From positions 1 through 37,321 of the forward strand of contig JAGWKK010000003.1 of assembly GCA_028865335.1 (NCBI GenBank): a stretch of DNA of 37,321 bases. The letters are read 5' to 3'. The translations under genes and the position numbers were made by a program. The notes beneath the pieces were generated by a model that had not been told where the DNA came from, searched no databases, and saw nothing but the letters and a program-made list of their open reading frames with translations. Below, piece after piece: positions 21,585 through 29,287 of this stretch (position 1 is the stretch's first letter; the number at the start of each line of letters is the position of its first letter). Source of the stretch: Patescibacteria group bacterium. GTDB lineage: Bacteria; Patescibacteriota; Minisyncoccia; UBA6257; 02-FULL-45-10c.

Positions 21585-21887
21585 TCACATCTCGTGGATC
21601 CGCTTCTTGAGCTCGTCGAACCCCTGGTTGCGCTGCTGCACCCGCTCGCAGAGATCAGCCACAACCTCCTCCCGCTCGCGCGCCCATTCCTTCTCGATAT
21701 CCTCCCGGATCTTCTGACGCTGCTTCGCGGTGACCTCGTCCGCTTCCTGGAGCATCTTCTGATACTGACGCGCTTCCCTGATCGTGATGTCGAGAGCTTC
21801 CGCGACATAGAAAGGGCTCTTCCCTTTACTGAGAAGGGTGAACGCGTGGTCCTGCACGTTATGTCTTATCCACGGCCGTTTCCGCAT
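21585..21887 (-). CDS. Small helix-turn-helix plus coiled-coil protein
   Basis: 100 residues. The N-terminus (MRKRPWIRHNVQDHAFTLL) leads into a probable helix-turn-helix, SKGKSPFYVAEALDITIREA, followed by a highly charged coiled coil (EVTAKQRQKIREDIEKEWAREREEVV). The HTH resembles those that find a target with a short recognition helix, so DNA binding is likely; its targets are unknown. The start at 21887 is fixed by GGAGG four bases upstream. It has its own terminator and is not in an operon with mnmA. Confidence 0.6.
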   Translation of the reverse strand: MRKRPWIRHNVQDHAFTLLSKGKSPFYVAEALDITIREARQYQKMLQEADEVTAKQRQKIREDIEKEWAREREEVVADLCERVQQRNQGFDELKKRIHEM

Positions 21888-21982
21888 GATTCCTCCCCCG
21901 ATCCGAAATTCCAAGGTACTTGTACTTGGAAATACTATACCACGATATTATATAATTTGCAACACCCACTTAAAAGACCGGA

Positions 21983-23269
21983 TTACACGATCACGCCGCC
22001 GCCAAGCACCTGCCTGCCGGCAGGCGGGTTTGTCCGTTCGGCCGAATAGAATACCGCCGACTGGCCTACCGCCACGAACTTCTGCGGTTTATCAAATACC
22101 AGACGATATGCTACAGATGATCCATCGCTTCGCTTGTTCAATCGCCGCGCTTGTTCCTTTTTATGCTGTCCATCATTTTGAAAAGTGATTAGCGTCGCCT
22201 TGAAAAGCGGTTGCCGATATCTGACCCTCGCAAGCACTGGTATTCGCCTATTCGCGCGAATTAGAGAAGGTAACGGACTGATGAAATTGACATCGGTCAG
22301 CGCGACTTCGGAACGCGCCAATGCCGGATCGCCATCCTCAGCGACCAGCAGCGCATTCTCCTTCACGTCCTTTTCCGCGATATAGTACGGTTTCGGATTT
22401 CCGCCGATACCGAGTCCGCCGCGCTGGCCGATCGTATAGAACGAAACCCCCTGATGTTCCCCGACGATTTTCCCCGCCGTATTCACCACGATTCCCTTCT
22501 TCTCCGGAATATACGCGCTCAGAAAATCCTTCAGCGACACCTGGCCGAGGAAACAGATCCCCTGCGAGTCCTTCTTCTCCGCGTTCGGCAAGCCGAATTT
22601 CTTCGCGAGTTTCCGCACTTCCGGCTTCGGATAGTCGCCGATCGGAAACAGGCAATGCTTCAACTGCTTCTGCGTCAGCGTCCAGAGGAAATAGGATTGG
22701 TCCTTATTCGTATCGCGCGCGATACGAAGTTCAAATGTTGTATCACTTCGCGTGTTCGATCGTTTCGGGCGTTCTAATTGTTCTATCGCTCTGCTTGTTC
22801 CAGTTGTTCTACCGCTCGCCCTCGCTTGCTTGCCTTTAACATCTGGAACGGCTAGAACATCTCCATCATTTAGAACGCTCTCCGTCCGCCGAAGGCGGAC
22901 ATAATGTCCCGTCGCCACATAATCGGCTCCGAGCGCAAGCGCCTTTTCCAGGAACAGCCCGAATTTGATCTCCTTATTGCACATCACGTCCGGATTCGGC
23001 GTGATGCCGTTCCGGTACCCCTCCACCATATACGCGACCACCCGGTCCTTGTATTCCTGTTCCATATCAAAAACGTAGAACGGCACTCCGAGTGTTTCCG
23101 CTGCCCGGCGCGCATCCTCCGCATCCTGCTCGGCACAGCCGTCGACGTTGTAACATTTCAGATGAACGCCGACCACATCAAAACCCCGCTGCTTCAGCAG
23201 CGCCGCCGCGACCGACGAATCAACTCCGCCGGACATGCCCACAAATACTTTTCCGCGTCCTTTTTTCAT
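21983..23269 (-). CDS. mnmA: tRNA-specific 2-thiouridylase with repeat-derived insertions
   Basis: Thiolates U34 of tRNA-Lys, -Glu and -Gln. 428 residues, about 65 more than usual. The PP-loop GMSGGVDSSVAAALL (residues 11-25) activates the uridine; catalytic Cys97 is in NPDVMCNKEI and the second cysteine in SQGICFLG (about 239). Two regions are extra: residues about 128-179, between GHYVR and LRIARDTNKDQSYFL, and about twenty residues in the C-terminal barrel. Both carry the same 17-base repeat unit. The last residues (NPPAGRQ) come from a palindrome. Conserved motifs are intact, so the enzyme is likely functional. The start at 23269 matches the family and follows a short GAGG. Confidence 0.9.
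   Translation of the reverse strand: MKKGRGKVFVGMSGGVDSSVAAALLKQRGFDVVGVHLKCYNVDGCAEQDAEDARRAAETLGVPFYVFDMEQEYKDRVVAYMVEGYRNGITPNPDVMCNKEIKFGLFLEKALALGADYVATGHYVRLRRTESVLNDGDVLAVPDVKGKQARASGRTTGTSRAIEQLERPKRSNTRSDTTFELRIARDTNKDQSYFLWTLTQKQLKHCLFPIGDYPKPEVRKLAKKFGLPNAEKKDSQGICFLGQVSLKDFLSAYIPEKKGIVVNTAGKIVGEHQGVSFYTIGQRGGLGIGGNPKPYYIAEKDVKENALLVAEDGDPALARSEVALTDVNFISPLPSLIRANRRIPVLARVRYRQPLFKATLITFQNDGQHKKEQARRLNKRSDGSSVAYRLVFDKPQKFVAVGQSAVFYSAERTNPPAGRQVLGGGVIV
22009..22028. repeat. Palindrome copy in the mnmA 3' end
   Basis: CCTGCCTGCCGGCAGGCGGG, one base different from the intergenic palindrome at 17398-17417. Encodes NPPAGRQ. Confidence 0.8.
22118..22151. repeat. 17-base repeat units, mnmA second insertion
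   Basis: Two adjacent 17-base units, TGATCCATCGCTTCGCT and TGTTCAATCGCCGCGCT, of the same type as those at 22736-22821. Confidence 0.7.
22736..22821. repeat. 17-base modular repeats, mnmA first insertion
   Basis: Units of 17 bases near TGTTCTATCGCTTCGCT at 22736, 22753, 22779 and 22805, with 9-base half-units at 22770 and 22796, giving the order 17-17-9-17-9-17. They code for extra residues in mnmA. Confidence 0.7.
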
Positions 23270-23316
23270 AACCTCAATACTGTACAATTTTAATTTTGAA
23301 TTGGCAACTGAAGCAA

Positions 23317-23342
23317 GTAAAAACGGCCTGAGGCCGTTTTAA
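23317..23342 (-). terminator. Intrinsic terminator
   Basis: AAAACGGCC, TCA, GGCCGTTTT then T on the minus strand. The stem starts at the TAA stop of the coiled-coil gene. Confidence 0.8.
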
Positions 23343-23767
23343 AGATCGTTCTTTCCGCAGTCCCGACAAGAGGTCGTGGAAACCTCTTCCGTCCAGACGG
23401 CATAATTGCAGTCGCTTTTCGAGACAAGCGCTTTCCGCCTTTTCACATTCTTATGACCGCATTTTCTCCGGAGTTCCGCGAGCTCGCTTTGGAGATCCTC
23501 AATCGGGATCAGCCGCTGATTATCGGAGATTTTGCCCGCCAAGATCAGCTCCGCCATCCTGATGTCCAACAGTCGGAATGCTCTGAGAAACTCAACTTGA
23601 TCGGAACCGATCGCGTTGGAATATTTCGAGCGGAGGCGCATCTTTTCCATCTCGATCGCTTCGCGTTTCCGCCGATGCTCTTTCCTCGATTCTTCATCCG
23701 CTTTTCTCAGTTTCGCGACTTCCCTTTCCAGAAACCGGCACCTCCGGACTTCCTTCAGCGTAAGCAT
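23339..23767 (-). CDS. Coiled-coil protein with C-terminal cysteine cluster
   Basis: 142 residues. The first 60 form a basic coiled coil (REVAKLRKADEESRKEHRRK, then EAIEMEKMRLRSK). A middle helical part follows. The end has CGHKN, SDCNY and SCRDCGKN, four cysteines and a histidine that could bind zinc. No family is recognised; nucleic-acid binding is possible from the charge. GGAG lies 6 nt before the ATG at 23767, and the gene has its own terminator. Confidence 0.6.
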   Translation of the reverse strand: MLTLKEVRRCRFLEREVAKLRKADEESRKEHRRKREAIEMEKMRLRSKYSNAIGSDQVEFLRAFRLLDIRMAELILAGKISDNQRLIPIEDLQSELAELRRKCGHKNVKRRKALVSKSDCNYAVWTEEVSTTSCRDCGKNDL

Positions 23768-23826
23768 TTCCCGCTCCTCTCAAGAGTTCAAATAACCACT
23801 TCTATGCTATCAGAAACAAAACGGTA

Positions 23827-23854
23827 TTGCAAAACTGGAAAAAATAGGTATACT
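23827..23854 (+). promoter_or_regulatory. Promoter of efp
   Basis: TTGCAA (23827-23832), 16-base spacer, TATACT (23849-23854). Only 7 nt separate the -10 from the ATG, so transcription should start at the first codon. Confidence 0.75.
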
Positions 23855-23861
23855 AAAGTAC

Positions 23862-24437
23862 ATGTTAAGCTATAACGAATTAAAAATCGGTACGATGTTC
23901 GAGTTCGAGGGAACGCCGTACGAAGTGCTTGAGTACGAATTCCTCCGGATGCAGCAGCGTAAGCCGGTGGCGAAGACCCGTATCAAGAACCTCCTGACCG
24001 GGCAGGTGACGGAACGCAACTTCCACCAGAACGAAGCGCTGACGGAAATCGAAGTGGAGAAAGTCCCCGTCATCTTCCTGTACTCGCACCGCGGCGAGCA
24101 TTGGTTCTGCGAAAAAGGGAAACCTGCGAACCGGTTCAAGGTGGAGGAAAGCAAAATCGGAAACGCGATCAACTTCCTGAAACAGAATACCGAAGTGACC
24201 GCCGTGAAGCTGGAGGATGGACGGATCATCGCGGTTCAGACGCCGATCAAGGCAGATCTGACGGTCAAAGAAACGCCGCCGGGCGAACGCGGGAACACCG
24301 CGCAGGGCGGAACGAAGGCCGCGACGCTGGAAACCGGCGCCGTCGTTCAGGTTCCCCTCTTCGTCAATAACGGCGACATCGTCCGCGTCAACACCGATAC
24401 CGGCATGTACGTGGAACGGATGGAGAAAGCGAAGTAG
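23862..24437 (+). CDS. efp: Elongation factor P
   Basis: Rescues ribosomes stalled at polyproline stretches. 191 residues with the three EF-P beta domains. Domain I starts LSYNELKIGTMFEFEGTPYEV; its tip loop is LRMQQRKPVAK, with Lys34 at the place modified in other bacteria. Domain II includes RNFHQNEALTEIEVEKVPVIFLY; domain III ends VNNGDIVRVNTDTGMYVERM. The tip lacks the PGKG of enterobacterial EF-P, so modification by EpmA-type enzymes is doubtful. The rpoD lysine/alanine tail and the proline-rich ATPase in this window show such rescue would have clients. Leaderless start predicted. Confidence 0.95.
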   Translation: MLSYNELKIGTMFEFEGTPYEVLEYEFLRMQQRKPVAKTRIKNLLTGQVTERNFHQNEALTEIEVEKVPVIFLYSHRGEHWFCEKGKPANRFKVEESKIGNAINFLKQNTEVTAVKLEDGRIIAVQTPIKADLTVKETPPGERGNTAQGGTKAATLETGAVVQVPLFVNNGDIVRVNTDTGMYVERMEKAK

Positions 24438-24462
24438 CCGCTCATCTCCGGATATGTAATGA

Positions 24463-24492
24463 AAACACCCCGCACATCAGCGGGGTGTTTTT
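24463..24492. terminator. Bidirectional terminator
   Basis: ACACCCCGC and GCGGGGTGT arms with TTTTT on the plus side and A/T runs on the minus side, between the convergent efp and ATPase genes. Confidence 0.85.
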
Positions 24493-24502
24493 CAGAATCA
24501 TC

Positions 24503-26293
24503 TTATTCCTCATCGGAGCCGTCATCCGGTCCATTCTCTTCAGCCTGCGCACTGAGCGATTTCTCAAGCGCCGCGCGGAGATCGTTGATGTCCACTTTCT
24601 TTTTGACGGGCGGAGCGGGTTTCGCGGGAGCCGGCTTGGGCTCCTCGGGTTTCAATGCACTGCGCAGATCGACTTCTACTGCCGGTCGAGGAGCGCGGAC
24701 TTCCTGCACGCGCGGAGATTCGGTGACGCGGGGAGACGCGGGGCGCGGAGCGGATGGAGCCTGCTGCGGAGGTGTCTGCGGACGCAGCGGCCGGAATCCG
24801 TCGGAAACCGGAGGCTGGTCCTGGCGTTCGCCGTGCCGGTATTCAATTTTCTGCTCGCGTCGCGGCTCACGGCGAAAATCACGGCGCATGTCTTTTACGC
24901 CGTCTCGCGAAGCGGAATCCACTTTCGGCTTCAAGACCGCCGCCAGCGGCTGCTCAGCTCTCCGGGGAGGCCTGTCGTTCGCCGCCGGTTCCGCGCCGGT
25001 GGAAAGCCACTCGGTCGCGATCTTCTCCTCTACCGCCTCTTTCGGAGTCCCGAAAACCCGGCGGCTGTTTTCAATGATCACGTCCGTATACAGATGCTCG
25101 CCGCGCAGATACGGCGGAATGCTCGAAGCCGAAAACGGCCGCGAAGAAATGCCGTCAATCAGCAGCTTGGTATAGAAATTGTACTTCGGGAGATTGACGA
25201 AGTCATTCGCCATGAAATCGGGCTGGAATTCCTTTTCCAGGAATTCGGCGTCTTCCGCGCCGACACGGAACACCACCATCGTGCCGACGTTGCCGAAAAT
25301 GGCATCGCGCACCCGGGTATTGGTGTCGTGCGTGAGCTGGCCGATATACTGATGCGCGACGATCAGGCAGAGGTGGTATTTGCGCGCCTCGGAAAGGATG
25401 TTCGCGAACGAATCGGTGGCGAAGTTCTGGAACTCGTCGACATACAGATAGAAATCGCGCCGGTCCTTTTCGGGCATGTCCACGCGCGACATCGCGGCGA
25501 GCTGCAGCTTGGTGATCATCATCGCGCCGAGCAGCGCCGAATTGTCTTCGCCGATCTTTCCTTTGGACAGGTTCACGATCAGGATCTTCCCCTCATCCAT
25601 AACCTTGCGCGGATCGATGGACGAATGCGCCTGGCCGAGAATGTTGCGGATCAGCGGATTCGTGACGAATTGGCCGACTTTGTTCTGGATGGCGGCCGTC
25701 GCTTCGGTCTGGAATTTCTCGTTCCACTTCCCGAATTCGTTGATCCAGAATCCTTTCACCACCGGATCGTTCAGGTTGGAGACGACGATTTTGCGGTACT
25801 TGGCGTCATTCAGCATGCGCATGATGCCGAGCAGCGTGGAATCCGGGGACTCCAGCAGCGCGAGCAGCGTGTTGTTCAGGATGTATTCCATACGGCCGGA
25901 CCATGCGTCCACCCAGATCTTCTTGAACACGCCCATGATACCCGAAGCGACCAGGTGCCGGAACTCCGGATTGACCTGTTCCAACGGATTGAACGCCACC
26001 GGGAATTTGGTATCGGACGGATTGAAATAGATCACGTCATTGATGCGCTCCTCGGGGACGTAGTCCAGGATTTTTTCGGCGAATTCACCGTGCGGATCGA
26101 TGACCGCAACGCCGTTGCCGGCGCGCACGTCGGCGATCACCATGTTCTCCAGCAGGTTTGATTTACCCATACCCGTCTTTCCGACCACGTACATGTGGCG
26201 GCGGCGGTCATCCACCTTGATGCCGAACTCCTTCCGCTGATTGCGGAAATTGATGATGCCAAACGGCGTAATGTCCTGATTTTCAAGTCCCAT
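24503..26293 (-). CDS. VirD4/HerA-like DNA-translocase or secretion ATPase
   Basis: 596 residues. Walker A VGKTGMGKSN (38-46) and a Walker B FYLYVDEFQNF (about residue 285) belong to the HerA/VirD4/TraD class of hexameric ATPases. DPHGEFAEKIL after the first strand is typical of the type IV secretion coupling-protein branch. No membrane segment is present; the upstream gene encodes a membrane-anchored partner. The last 170 residues are disordered, rich in Pro, Arg and Glu, and end in an acidic tail. It probably moves DNA or protein across the membrane or acts in conjugation-like or uptake machinery. Start at 26293; no Shine-Dalgarno is visible, and it lies about 50 bases after the upstream stop. 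Confidence 0.8.
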   Translation of the reverse strand: MGLENQDITPFGIINFRNQRKEFGIKVDDRRRHMYVVGKTGMGKSNLLENMVIADVRAGNGVAVIDPHGEFAEKILDYVPEERINDVIYFNPSDTKFPVAFNPLEQVNPEFRHLVASGIMGVFKKIWVDAWSGRMEYILNNTLLALLESPDSTLLGIMRMLNDAKYRKIVVSNLNDPVVKGFWINEFGKWNEKFQTEATAAIQNKVGQFVTNPLIRNILGQAHSSIDPRKVMDEGKILIVNLSKGKIGEDNSALLGAMMITKLQLAAMSRVDMPEKDRRDFYLYVDEFQNFATDSFANILSEARKYHLCLIVAHQYIGQLTHDTNTRVRDAIFGNVGTMVVFRVGAEDAEFLEKEFQPDFMANDFVNLPKYNFYTKLLIDGISSRPFSASSIPPYLRGEHLYTDVIIENSRRVFGTPKEAVEEKIATEWLSTGAEPAANDRPPRRAEQPLAAVLKPKVDSASRDGVKDMRRDFRREPRREQKIEYRHGERQDQPPVSDGFRPLRPQTPPQQAPSAPRPASPRVTESPRVQEVRAPRPAVEVDLRSALKPEEPKPAPAKPAPPVKKKVDINDLRAALEKSLSAQAEENGPDDGSDEE

Positions 26294-26344
26294 AGGAAAA
26301 AGCTAGGAAGTTAAAGTTAAAAGGCTAAATCGAAAATATGCCGG

Positions 26345-27634
26345 CTATACCAACGGAATATTGGACGGCGGTTCGCCCTTGCGCGTTTCCAAGCGGCGCA
26401 GCAGCGGAGACTCCACCGTGACCAACGGGAAGTGGAAGATCGTCGCGAGTTCTTCGGTATTCAAAATTGACGCGCTCGGCGGGAACCAGCGCAGCCGGTA
26501 CCGGTCGTAGATCGCGCGCTTGCGGACATGGATCTTCTGCTTGCGGAACCAGCTCTTCGTCGTCAGCTTTTTGGACGTCACCAGCGTCATCGTATCCCCC
26601 AGCGGACGGAAGCTGTTCATGTCCTGCGTGTTGAACTGCTTGAACGCTCCGTTGACCGCGGCGACGTTTGCCGGCGTAAAACTTTCCGCATGATCGATAT
26701 AGACGAACCGGACCGCGGACTCGAAGCCCAGCTTGGAAATCTTGCGTTCCACCGCTTCCAGAATATTCTTTTCGCCCGGCGAAAGATTGACCATCTTGAG
26801 GCCCTCTTCCTTTTTCGGAGCACCGCCCCATGCCGGATATTGGCGCGGCGCGGAAACCAGGTTCAGCACAAACTCCCGCAGGCCGCTGACCAGCGCCTCC
26901 AGTCCTTTTTTCTCGGCGACCTTCTTGCGCTGCATGATCTTGTCGCGGAGCGCTTCGCCCTCGGCCTTCCACTTATCGGAAACCGGCTTGATCAGGTACT
27001 GCAGCCAGATCGCCTCGCCTTCTTTCAGGCGGGACATGACTTCGGTGATCGCCGCGATCGGATCCAGGCGCTGTTCATCCACGTTCGCCTCGAAGAATTC
27101 ATAGGTCTTGATCGGATACGCGTTCGGCTTCGCCAGCACGAAATCGCTCCCCCAGAGATCATAGGATTGGTTCGGCAGGACTTCGGGCATCAGATCCGTA
27201 TAATCCTCGGCTTCGGAGATTTCGGCGTCCGGATATTCGGAATAGATCGCCGATTCGATGAGATTGCGGTGCGGCTTCGCGCAGCGGACGAAAAAATGCA
27301 CTCCGCCGCCGTAACCGATCAGCTCGAAGGTGAACCACAGCAGATCCGATCCCTTGAAATACTTGTCTTCAAAGCCGGGGTCGGACGCGTACACCGCGTG
27401 CAGCGTGGAAAAGATATTCTCCATCGCTTTCGGCGTCTTCAGGATGTTCCGCGGGATCTTGATTTCGAGCAGAACCCACGGAATGCTCAGCTTCCACAGG
27501 CGGTTTTTCCCCCATACCCAAAAATCCCTCCAAATGAAAAAGAGGGCTGCGGGAACGACGATCCACCAGCTCACACTGAACACCCGCGCAATCGATTGCG
27601 CAATGCCCAACGCGACGCTATTCCAGTCCACCAT
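26345..27634 (-). CDS. Membrane-anchored partner of the VirD4/HerA-like ATPase
   Basis: 429 residues. One N-terminal membrane segment (about residues 18-38, SVSWWIVVPAALFFIW) is followed by a basic stretch and a large cytoplasmic domain of alternating alpha and beta. From memory, genes of this type often precede HerA/VirD4-like ATPases in candidate-phyla genomes, suggesting a docking subunit for the ATPase; this is context-based. No catalytic motif is visible. The ATG at 27634 directly abuts inverted-repeat element 2: a leader hairpin and CTACTACCTGAT precede it, and no Shine-Dalgarno is seen. Confidence 0.7.
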   Translation of the reverse strand: MVDWNSVALGIAQSIARVFSVSWWIVVPAALFFIWRDFWVWGKNRLWKLSIPWVLLEIKIPRNILKTPKAMENIFSTLHAVYASDPGFEDKYFKGSDLLWFTFELIGYGGGVHFFVRCAKPHRNLIESAIYSEYPDAEISEAEDYTDLMPEVLPNQSYDLWGSDFVLAKPNAYPIKTYEFFEANVDEQRLDPIAAITEVMSRLKEGEAIWLQYLIKPVSDKWKAEGEALRDKIMQRKKVAEKKGLEALVSGLREFVLNLVSAPRQYPAWGGAPKKEEGLKMVNLSPGEKNILEAVERKISKLGFESAVRFVYIDHAESFTPANVAAVNGAFKQFNTQDMNSFRPLGDTMTLVTSKKLTTKSWFRKQKIHVRKRAIYDRYRLRWFPPSASILNTEELATIFHFPLVTVESPLLRRLETRKGEPPSNIPLV

Positions 27635-27771
27635 ATCAGGTAGTAGAAATTCGAGCGCTACGCGTTTCGAATTTGGCGATTAATAGTAGTCATCATGTTC
27701 AGGACATATGTCAGCCGAAGCAACGTTAATGAATACCGGCGGAAACCACTCGAATTTTCACTACCTGACAT
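27635..27771. repeat. GTAGT-type inverted-repeat element 2 (REPIN-like)
   Basis: Arms 27635-27655 and 27749-27771 are inverted copies of ATCAGGTAGT.GAAATTCGAG. The left arm also makes a local hairpin, AAATTCGA/TCGAATTT (27647-27674). One arm carries CTACTAC, the other CACTAC, as in elements 1 and 3. It ends exactly at the ATG of the gene at 26345-27634. The remaining bases to 27839 hold only A/T-rich sequence after the next gene's stop. Confidence 0.7.
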
Positions 27772-27839
27772 ATATGTTTATTCTAGAACAATTAGTTAAA
27801 AGAACAAAAAAGGACCTACCCGAAAACGCACCCGAGAAA

Positions 27840-28886
27840 CTAGGCAAGATTCACCGTGTAGCGACCGTCATCCATGCGGGTGAAGTGCTTCCGATTGCGG
27901 AGATTGATCAGAACCGTGTTCCGCTTGAGCAGGCGCTCATTGGAAACAAGCTTCAAAAGCTCCTCCGGATTGAGCGGCCCGTGATCTTTCAGGATGCGCG
28001 CCATGACTTCGCGCGCCGTTCCCGGCATCGCGCCGGATTCACGGAGAGAATACAGCCCGCGGCCTACGAGCACGAAGCGCTCGTCTTTGATCAGTTCGTT
28101 GTGCACGGTCTGCATGTGCGCCGCCTTCTTGGAATCCTTGCGGACTTTGTTGATCATATCCGCGATATCCGCGAAATGGATCGGCTGGGTGTTCTTCTTG
28201 AGCACCAGATACGCCCAGTCACGGACGGTCTTCGGATTGACTTCCGGCCAATGCGCAAGGCCGAAATCGCCGAACGTGTTGACGTGGAAATGCTTGGAAG
28301 CGGAAATATAGTTGAGGGCGATGAGATCCTTCAGATTGTGCGGCTTCGCCACTTCGGCGAACACCTCGTCGATGTTCTGATGGGAAACGATCTTGTCGCG
28401 CTTGCCCTCCATCGTCTTCACGAGGCGGGAAAGGAATGCCTGGGCTTTCTTGCGGTCCTCTTCGGCCAGATACCAGATCGCGAACAGATTCGTATCCTCC
28501 GGCAGGAACTTCATCTCGCCCGAAACATCGAGCAGGAAATGGACTTTGTTGCCGAAATTCGCGACATTCGCGTCAGTGACCATCAGCTTCAGATCAGCGA
28601 GAAGCAGGTCTTCCCGGCGAAGTCCGCCCATGTTCTTGAGGTGCGTTTTCACCATGTCCACCAGCTGCGCCGCCTCCCCTTTCTTCATGAGGGGCTTCAG
28701 GGACTGCAAAGCACCCGCCTCAATCTGGCGGATACGCTCACGCGTGACATCCATGGACTCCCCGATTTCGGCGAGGGTCTTCGGACTGCCGTCCTTGATG
28801 CCGTAGCGACCTTCAATAACGGTCCGCTGGCGGGCATCGAGATTAGTGAGTAATTGGCTGACAAGCTTTCCGACGCTGATATTCAT
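27840..28886 (-). CDS. Sigma region 4 fused to a HARE-HTH domain
   Basis: 348 residues. The N-terminus ([42 protein letters not shown]) is a complete sigma-70 region 4, which binds -35 DNA and the beta flap, without regions 2-3. A middle helical part follows. Around residues 245-310 a HARE-HTH winged helix is seen (HFADIADMINKVRKDSKKAA, HNELIKDERFVLVGRGLYSL), the domain of the Firmicutes RNA polymerase delta subunit. A second winged-helix-like unit ends the protein. It is probably an RNA polymerase-associated regulator. A TATAAT box 7 nt and a TTGACC/TATACT promoter about 20 nt upstream precede the ATG. Confidence 0.8.
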   Translation of the reverse strand: MNISVGKLVSQLLTNLDARQRTVIEGRYGIKDGSPKTLAEIGESMDVTRERIRQIEAGALQSLKPLMKKGEAAQLVDMVKTHLKNMGGLRREDLLLADLKLMVTDANVANFGNKVHFLLDVSGEMKFLPEDTNLFAIWYLAEEDRKKAQAFLSRLVKTMEGKRDKIVSHQNIDEVFAEVAKPHNLKDLIALNYISASKHFHVNTFGDFGLAHWPEVNPKTVRDWAYLVLKKNTQPIHFADIADMINKVRKDSKKAAHMQTVHNELIKDERFVLVGRGLYSLRESGAMPGTAREVMARILKDHGPLNPEELLKLVSNERLLKRNTVLINLRNRKHFTRMDDGRYTVNLA

Positions 28887-28904
28887 AATATTTATTATAG
28901 GGAT

Positions 28905-28933
28905 AGTATATCACTTTCTGTTCTTTGGGTCAA
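28905..28933 (-). promoter_or_regulatory. Promoter with repeat-derived -35
   Basis: TTGACC (28928-28933) and TATACT (28905-28910) with a 17-base spacer, directed at the sigma-4/HARE gene. The -35 is the end of a GGTCAAC repeat. A second -10-like TATAAT lies at 28894-28899. Confidence 0.65.
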
Positions 28934-29220
28934 CCCCCCTCCACTACGGAGGCCGTTTCCTGCGATACACTGCTCTTTTTTAATTGTTTATATAATATCA
29001 CAGTTCGATTTTAAGGTCAACCCCACACATACTGAAGACCATATGGGTTACGAAATCTATAGATTTCGCAGTCTTCGGTATGTGTGGGGGTCAACCCCGC
29101 ACCTTTTGTGGAGTGATTATCTAATCTGAGGAATTTCAAATGGAGGAACTTCCTTCAATGTATGTCAATATAGGCCGCGTAATAGGATTCGGCCCTGCTC
29201 CACAAAAGGTGCGGGGTCAA
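28926..29220. repeat. Array of GTCAAC-ended inverted repeats (locus B)
   Basis: Three consecutive modules, each opened by GGTCAACCCC. The first has a short CCTCC/GGAGG stem at 28938-28952. The second has 19-bp arms with one mismatch (29021-29039 and 29071-29089), whose loop holds an 18-bp palindrome, CGAAATCTATAGATTTCG (29051-29068). The third has perfect 20-bp arms (29094-29113 and 29198-29217) and an 84-base loop. The third arm is the same sequence family as locus A at 4303. No gene is seen in this 400-base region. Confidence 0.8.
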
Positions 29221-29244
29221 CTCCCCCGGGGACTCTGGAGCAAA

Positions 29245-29284
29245 AAAACAGCCCCACACTTACGTATAAGTGTGGGGCTGTTTT
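29245..29284 (-). terminator. Terminator of secF
   Basis: 18-bp perfect arms (AAAACAGCCCCACACTTA and its complement) around a four-base loop, with a T run on the minus strand. Confidence 0.85.
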
Positions 29285-29287
29285 CCG

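Noticed and set aside
24485-26161. A 558-codon plus-strand frame opposite the ATPase gene
   Set aside because: Shadow frame produced by GC-rich codon bias of the real minus-strand gene; the opposite strand has clear Walker motifs.
27775-28853. A plus-strand frame beginning just after inverted-repeat element 2
   Set aside because: The first few codons look protein-like and follow the ACTAC motif, but it is entirely antisense to the sigma-4/HARE gene.
28926-29220. A CRISPR array
   Set aside because: Modules are inverted repeats of unequal length with different stems, not direct repeats with regular spacers; no cas genes.
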